NCBI RefSeq assembly: GCF_038070315.1
Contig: NZ_JBBPCC010000001.1
Span: forward strand, 372,001 to 436,000
Direction of reading: 5' to 3'
Source of the DNA: Paenibacillus_G filicis
GTDB lineage: Bacteria > Bacillota > Bacilli > Paenibacillales > NBRC-103111
Length of the DNA stretch: 64,000 bases
Below, in pieces: positions 61,382-64,000 of this stretch. Every line of letters starts with the position of its first letter. Within the stretch, counting starts at the first letter, position 1. Both the position numbers and the translations under genes were made by a program. Below the pieces are notes generated by a model that saw only the letters and a list, made by a program, of their open reading frames with translations, searched no databases and was not told the DNA's origin.

Positions 61382-62320
61382 CTAATCCCGCAGCTTGCGG
61401 CCGGTCAGCTTGAGAAATACTGTCTCCAGGCTGGCTGTCCGGCTCTCGATATTGCGAATCTTCACACCCTGGTCCGTCAACAGGGAGATGATGCGGTCCA
61501 GATTTTCGATATCCTTCAGCGAAACCACCTCGATCCGGTCCTCCTTGATCTCCACGAACTTTACTCCCTCCACGCGGTAAAACAGCTCTTCCTGGATATG
61601 GCTGCCGGGTTCGAGCTCAATTCCGTACTGCTTCTCTCCCTGAATTTCTTCCTTGAGCGTCTCCTTGGTCCCCTCCGCGATGATATGACCATGATCCATG
61701 ATGATGATCCGGGAGGCGATGGCCTCCACTTCCTCCATGTAATGCGTCGAATACAAGATCGTCACCCCATTGTCCCGCAGCTTTCGAATGCACTCCAGGA
61801 TATGGTTGCGGGACTGGGGATCGATGCCTACCGTTGGTTCGTCCATGATGACAAGCTCCGGCCTATGCGCGATCGCGCAAGCGATATTCAATCTGCGCTT
61901 CATCCCTCCCGAGAACGTCTTCACCTTGTCATGCCTCCGGTCAGCGAGTCCTGCCAGCTGGATCGCCTCTTCTACTGCATGGGCCAGCGCAGATCCCCGA
62001 ATTCCATACAGTCCGGCGAAAAAAAGAACATTGCGCTCCGCGGAAAGCTCCTCGTACAAAGCCAAATCCTGCGGCACGACCCCAAGCTCGCGCTTATAGC
62101 TGCGCAGCTGCTTGCTGATAGGGACGCCCTTGTACAGAACCTCGCCTTCGCTGCTAGGCAGTGCTCCGGTCAGGATATGGATCGTCGTGCTTTTTCCAGC
62201 ACCATTCGGACCAAGAAAGCACAAAATTTCCCCTCGTTTCACTTCGAAGCCGATTCCTTTCAGAACCTGACGCTTTTGAAAAGCCTTACTCAGCTTGTTG
62301 ACCTCTAAGATCGTTTCCAT
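61382..62320 (-). CDS. ABC exporter ATPase
   Basis: A 312-residue drug-type ABC ATPase with all motifs: Walker A FLGPNGAGKSTTIHILTG near residue 38, Q-loop VVPQDLALYEEL near 85, signature FSGGMKRRLNIACAIAHRPE near 138, Walker B LVIMDEPTVGIDPQS near 160, and the switch His in ILYSTHYMEEVEAIA near 192. The C-terminal 80 residues are the usual extension of this subgroup. The ATG at 62320 is chosen over 62326 because AGGAGG then lies at 7 bp. It is the first gene of the operon; an operator-like dyad lies just upstream. Confidence 0.9.
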   Translation of the reverse strand: METILEVNKLSKAFQKRQVLKGIGFEVKRGEILCFLGPNGAGKSTTIHILTGALPSSEGEVLYKGVPISKQLRSYKRELGVVPQDLALYEELSAERNVLFFAGLYGIRGSALAHAVEEAIQLAGLADRRHDKVKTFSGGMKRRLNIACAIAHRPELVIMDEPTVGIDPQSRNHILECIRKLRDNGVTILYSTHYMEEVEAIASRIIIMDHGHIIAEGTKETLKEEIQGEKQYGIELEPGSHIQEELFYRVEGVKFVEIKEDRIEVVSLKDIENLDRIISLLTDQGVKIRNIESRTASLETVFLKLTGRKLRD

Positions 62321-62365
62321 CCTCATCCCTCCTGTTCCTCATGGTACGGCAGCCGAGGCATAAAT

Positions 62366-62400
62366 AAATCAACCGTCCGGTTGAGGGCGGCGGTTGATTT
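62366..62400. promoter_or_regulatory. Operator-like dyad between ABC exporter and aldolase genes
   Basis: AAATCAACCG (62366-62375) and CGGTTGATTT (62391-62400) are perfect 10-bp arms; within them TCAACCG-TC-CGGTTGA (62369-62384) is a second, tighter dyad typical of TetR-family operators. No TetR gene adjoins. Confidence 0.65.
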
Positions 62401-62486
62401 TTAAATGAGCTGATGAGCGTATGAATGGACGAGCTGTTAGCCAGGACTGGCAGCAGTCTTGTAAACGTGTATGGATTTACCCATAA

Positions 62487-62498
62487 AAGTGCTATAAT
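62487..62498 (+). promoter_or_regulatory. Extended -10 promoter of the aldolase gene
   Basis: TGCTATAAT: the -10 is TATAAT (62493-62498) with the TGN extension at 62490-62492. No good -35 stands 16-18 bp upstream, as is usual for extended -10 promoters. The aldolase ATG is 44 bp further. Confidence 0.7.
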
Positions 62499-62541
62499 AG
62501 AAGAATGCCATTCAGTCCATTCATGGGAAGGAGAAACACAT

Positions 62542-63429
62542 ATGAATACCAAGCAATTGGATCAAATCCGCACGGGAGAGGGCTTTATCGCAGCCTTGGA
62601 CCAAAGCGGCGGAAGTACTCCTAAAGCACTGCTGCAGTATGGCATTCAAGAAGACCGCTATTCCAACGAAGAAGAAATGTACACCCTGGTGCACGAGATG
62701 AGGACGCGTATTATCAAGAGCCCCGCGTTCGATGCCAAGCACATTTTGGGTGCGATTTTATTTGAAAATACGATGGACCGTTCCATCGACGGGCAGTTGA
62801 CGGCTGATTACCTTTGGGAGAAGAAGGGCATCGTGCCTTTTCTGAAGGTAGACAAGGGACTAGCCGAACTGCAGGATGGGGTTCAGCTCTTGAAGCCTAT
62901 TCCGGACTTGGAGGACCTGCTGAAGCGTGCCGTCGAACGGAACATCTTCGGGACGAAGATGCGCTCGGTCATCAAGGAAGCTAATCCAGAGGGCATCCGG
63001 CAAGTCGTCGAGCAGCAATTCGCCATCGGCAAGCAGATCGCCGCGTTCGGACTCGTGCCGATCATCGAGCCGGAAGTCGATATCGACAGCCCGGATAAGG
63101 CTGCTTCGGAGAAGTTGCTGAAGGACGAGCTGTTCTCCCAGTTGGCCGCTCTCGGCCCTGACGTCAAGGTCATGCTCAAGCTCTCGATCCCGACAGAAGA
63201 TAATTTCTACCGCGACTTGATGGACGAGCCGCATGTCGTCCGTATTGTAGCCTTGTCGGGCGGCTATTCCCAAGAGGAAGCCAACGCCAAGCTCGCTCGC
63301 AACCATGGCTTGATCGCCAGCTTCTCGCGCGCCTTGTCCGAGGGCCTCAGCGACGGGCAAAGCGACGCAGAATTCGACGCGCTGCTATCCCGCACGGTGC
63401 AGGATATCTACGAAGCCTCCATTAAATAA
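62542..63429 (+). CDS. fda: Class I fructose-bisphosphate aldolase
   Basis: Cleaves fructose-1,6-bisphosphate through a Schiff-base lysine; cytoplasmic glycolytic enzyme, 295 residues, as in Staphylococcus Fda. Seen: GFIAALDQSGGSTPKALLQY near residue 12, RIIKSPAFDAKHILGAILFE near 58, VPFLKVDKGLAE near 98, PIIEPEVDIDSPDKA near 175 and the Schiff-base Lys region KVMLKLSIPTEDNFYRDL near 210. The start at 62542 has GGGAAGGAGA upstream; the longer frame has no such site. A bidirectional terminator follows. It is a housekeeping gene, not part of the exporter operon on the opposite strand. Confidence 0.92.
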   Translation: MNTKQLDQIRTGEGFIAALDQSGGSTPKALLQYGIQEDRYSNEEEMYTLVHEMRTRIIKSPAFDAKHILGAILFENTMDRSIDGQLTADYLWEKKGIVPFLKVDKGLAELQDGVQLLKPIPDLEDLLKRAVERNIFGTKMRSVIKEANPEGIRQVVEQQFAIGKQIAAFGLVPIIEPEVDIDSPDKAASEKLLKDELFSQLAALGPDVKVMLKLSIPTEDNFYRDLMDEPHVVRIVALSGGYSQEEANAKLARNHGLIASFSRALSEGLSDGQSDAEFDALLSRTVQDIYEASIK

Positions 63430-63445
63430 AAAACTTCAGCAAAAA

Positions 63446-63472
63446 GTCGACCCTGTTCAAGGGTCGACTTTT
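63446..63472. terminator. Bidirectional terminator between aldolase and receptor genes
   Basis: GTCGACCCT (63446-63454) pairs perfectly with AGGGTCGAC (63460-63468), flanked by AAAA and TTTT, so it works for both convergent genes. Confidence 0.95.
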
Positions 63473-63493
63473 CTTGGTTCAAGGGGTGATGAC

Positions 63494-64000
63494 TTAATCC
63501 AAAACCTTAAACTTCTGAACGGAGCTCTGCAGCTCAATGGCCATATCGGACATGTTGCGTATAGCCGTGGTGATCTCCTGCATGGTCGCGCTTTGTTCTT
63601 GGATGGCGGCAGCCACTTCCTCGTACCCGGCCGATTGCTCCTGTGTGACGCCCGAAATTTTTTGCATCGAATTGGTAATCGTTTCGAACGATCTATCGGC
63701 TTTGACGAGCGCGGTCTGCAGATGATCCATCCGGCTGGAGAAAGCGGAAATGCCATTGAAAATAACCTTGAAATTCTCATACATTTCACTGATCCAGACT
63801 TGCCCCTGCTCCACCGCCTGGTAGCCCTCGGTGATGCTCTGCAGCACGAGCTCGCTATCGCTTTGTGTGCCGGAGATGAGCTCGGTGATCGAGCTTGTAG
63901 CTCTCGTCGACTGCTCGGCCAGCTTCTTGACTTCGCCCGCCACTACGGCAAATCCCTTCCCCTGCTCGCCGACCCGCGCCGCTTCAATAGAAGCGTTCAA
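63494..64000 (-). CDS. Methyl-accepting chemotaxis protein, C-terminal part
   Basis: The last 168 codons of a chemoreceptor; the rest lies beyond the right edge, and the apparent start at 64000 is only an internal Leu codon. The signalling tip is clear (NASIEAARVGEQGKGFAVVA, EVKKLAEQSTRATSSITELI), followed by the descending coiled helix with methylation-type repeats (EQSAGYEEVAAAIQEQSATM) and a short tail. It couples to CheA/CheW in the cytoplasm. The sensed compound cannot be told. It is convergent with the aldolase gene. Confidence 0.9.
   Translation of the reverse strand: MNASIEAARVGEQGKGFAVVAGEVKKLAEQSTRATSSITELISGTQSDSELVLQSITEGYQAVEQGQVWISEMYENFKVIFNGISAFSSRMDHLQTALVKADRSFETITNSMQKISGVTQEQSAGYEEVAAAIQEQSATMQEITTAIRNMSDMAIELQSSVQKFKVLD

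Noticed and set aside
1..64000. CRISPR arrays, tRNA or rRNA genes, insertion sequences, prophage
   Set aside because: No regularly spaced repeats, no tRNA-like cloverleaf with CCA-side conservation, no transposase or phage gene seen in any frame.

Overview
The window reads as chromosomal DNA of a spore-forming, Gram-positive Paenibacillus-type bacterium. The evidence is moderately high GC, GGAGG-type ribosome binding sites, a T-box in front of tyrS, a GerW/YtfJ spore protein, YesM/YesN signalling beside Lpl-type sugar ABC genes, several secreted proteins with a copper-amine-oxidase-like 'stalk' domain, and large MalT-like LuxR regulators. No tRNA, rRNA, CRISPR array, insertion sequence or phage gene was recognised. 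The genus is an inference.

Layout. 1-7588 (minus): a tight nine-gene sugar operon (ThuA fragment, GH88/105 hydrolase, PfkB kinase, zinc-type dehydrogenase, SMP-30 lactonase, hydroxyacid dehydrogenase, shikimate-dehydrogenase-like protein, cupin phosphoglucose isomerase, aldo/keto reductase). 8066-14649: a cluster of small glycine-rich or helical proteins around a 1581-residue double P-type ATPase. Its first half is a degenerate ATPase starting with an R-X8-G-R-I-R motif. A sigma-G-like promoter precedes it and a GerW gene lies beside it, so this is the best candidate in the window for an undescribed system (a ferrosome-like forespore compartment; inference). 14.7-19.8 kb: frameshifted DUF421 gene, MerR/TipAS regulator, YmaF protein, HlyD/ABC-2 export pair. 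19.9-25.3 kb: an ECF vitamin-type uptake operon with a Crp regulator, an MBL hydrolase and an HD hydrolase. 25.6-29.4 kb: TetR regulator, DUF4261-like and YwqG-like proteins, a class C beta-lactamase-like hydrolase.

29.4-51.3 kb is a paralogue-rich region. Five genes carry the same signal peptide plus stalk domain, fused to different C-terminal parts: an alpha/beta hydrolase, TraB/GumN (twice), nothing (a remnant), and an M13 peptidase. A second M13 gene is a relic with several deletions. Two OmpR-type two-component systems sit among them, one with a frameshifted regulator. Periodic 11-bp direct repeats tie each system to nearby stalk genes: one type precedes the frameshifted regulator and the stalk-hydrolase, and another recurs three times, once between the M13 gene and the second system and twice before TraB and the M13 relic. 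A YesM/YesN system with a sugar ABC importer is inserted in this region.

51.4-64 kb: an MDR oxidoreductase, two MalT-like LuxR regulators flanking T-box-controlled tyrS, a three-gene ABC-2 exporter, class I fructose-bisphosphate aldolase, and the C-terminal end of a chemotaxis receptor.
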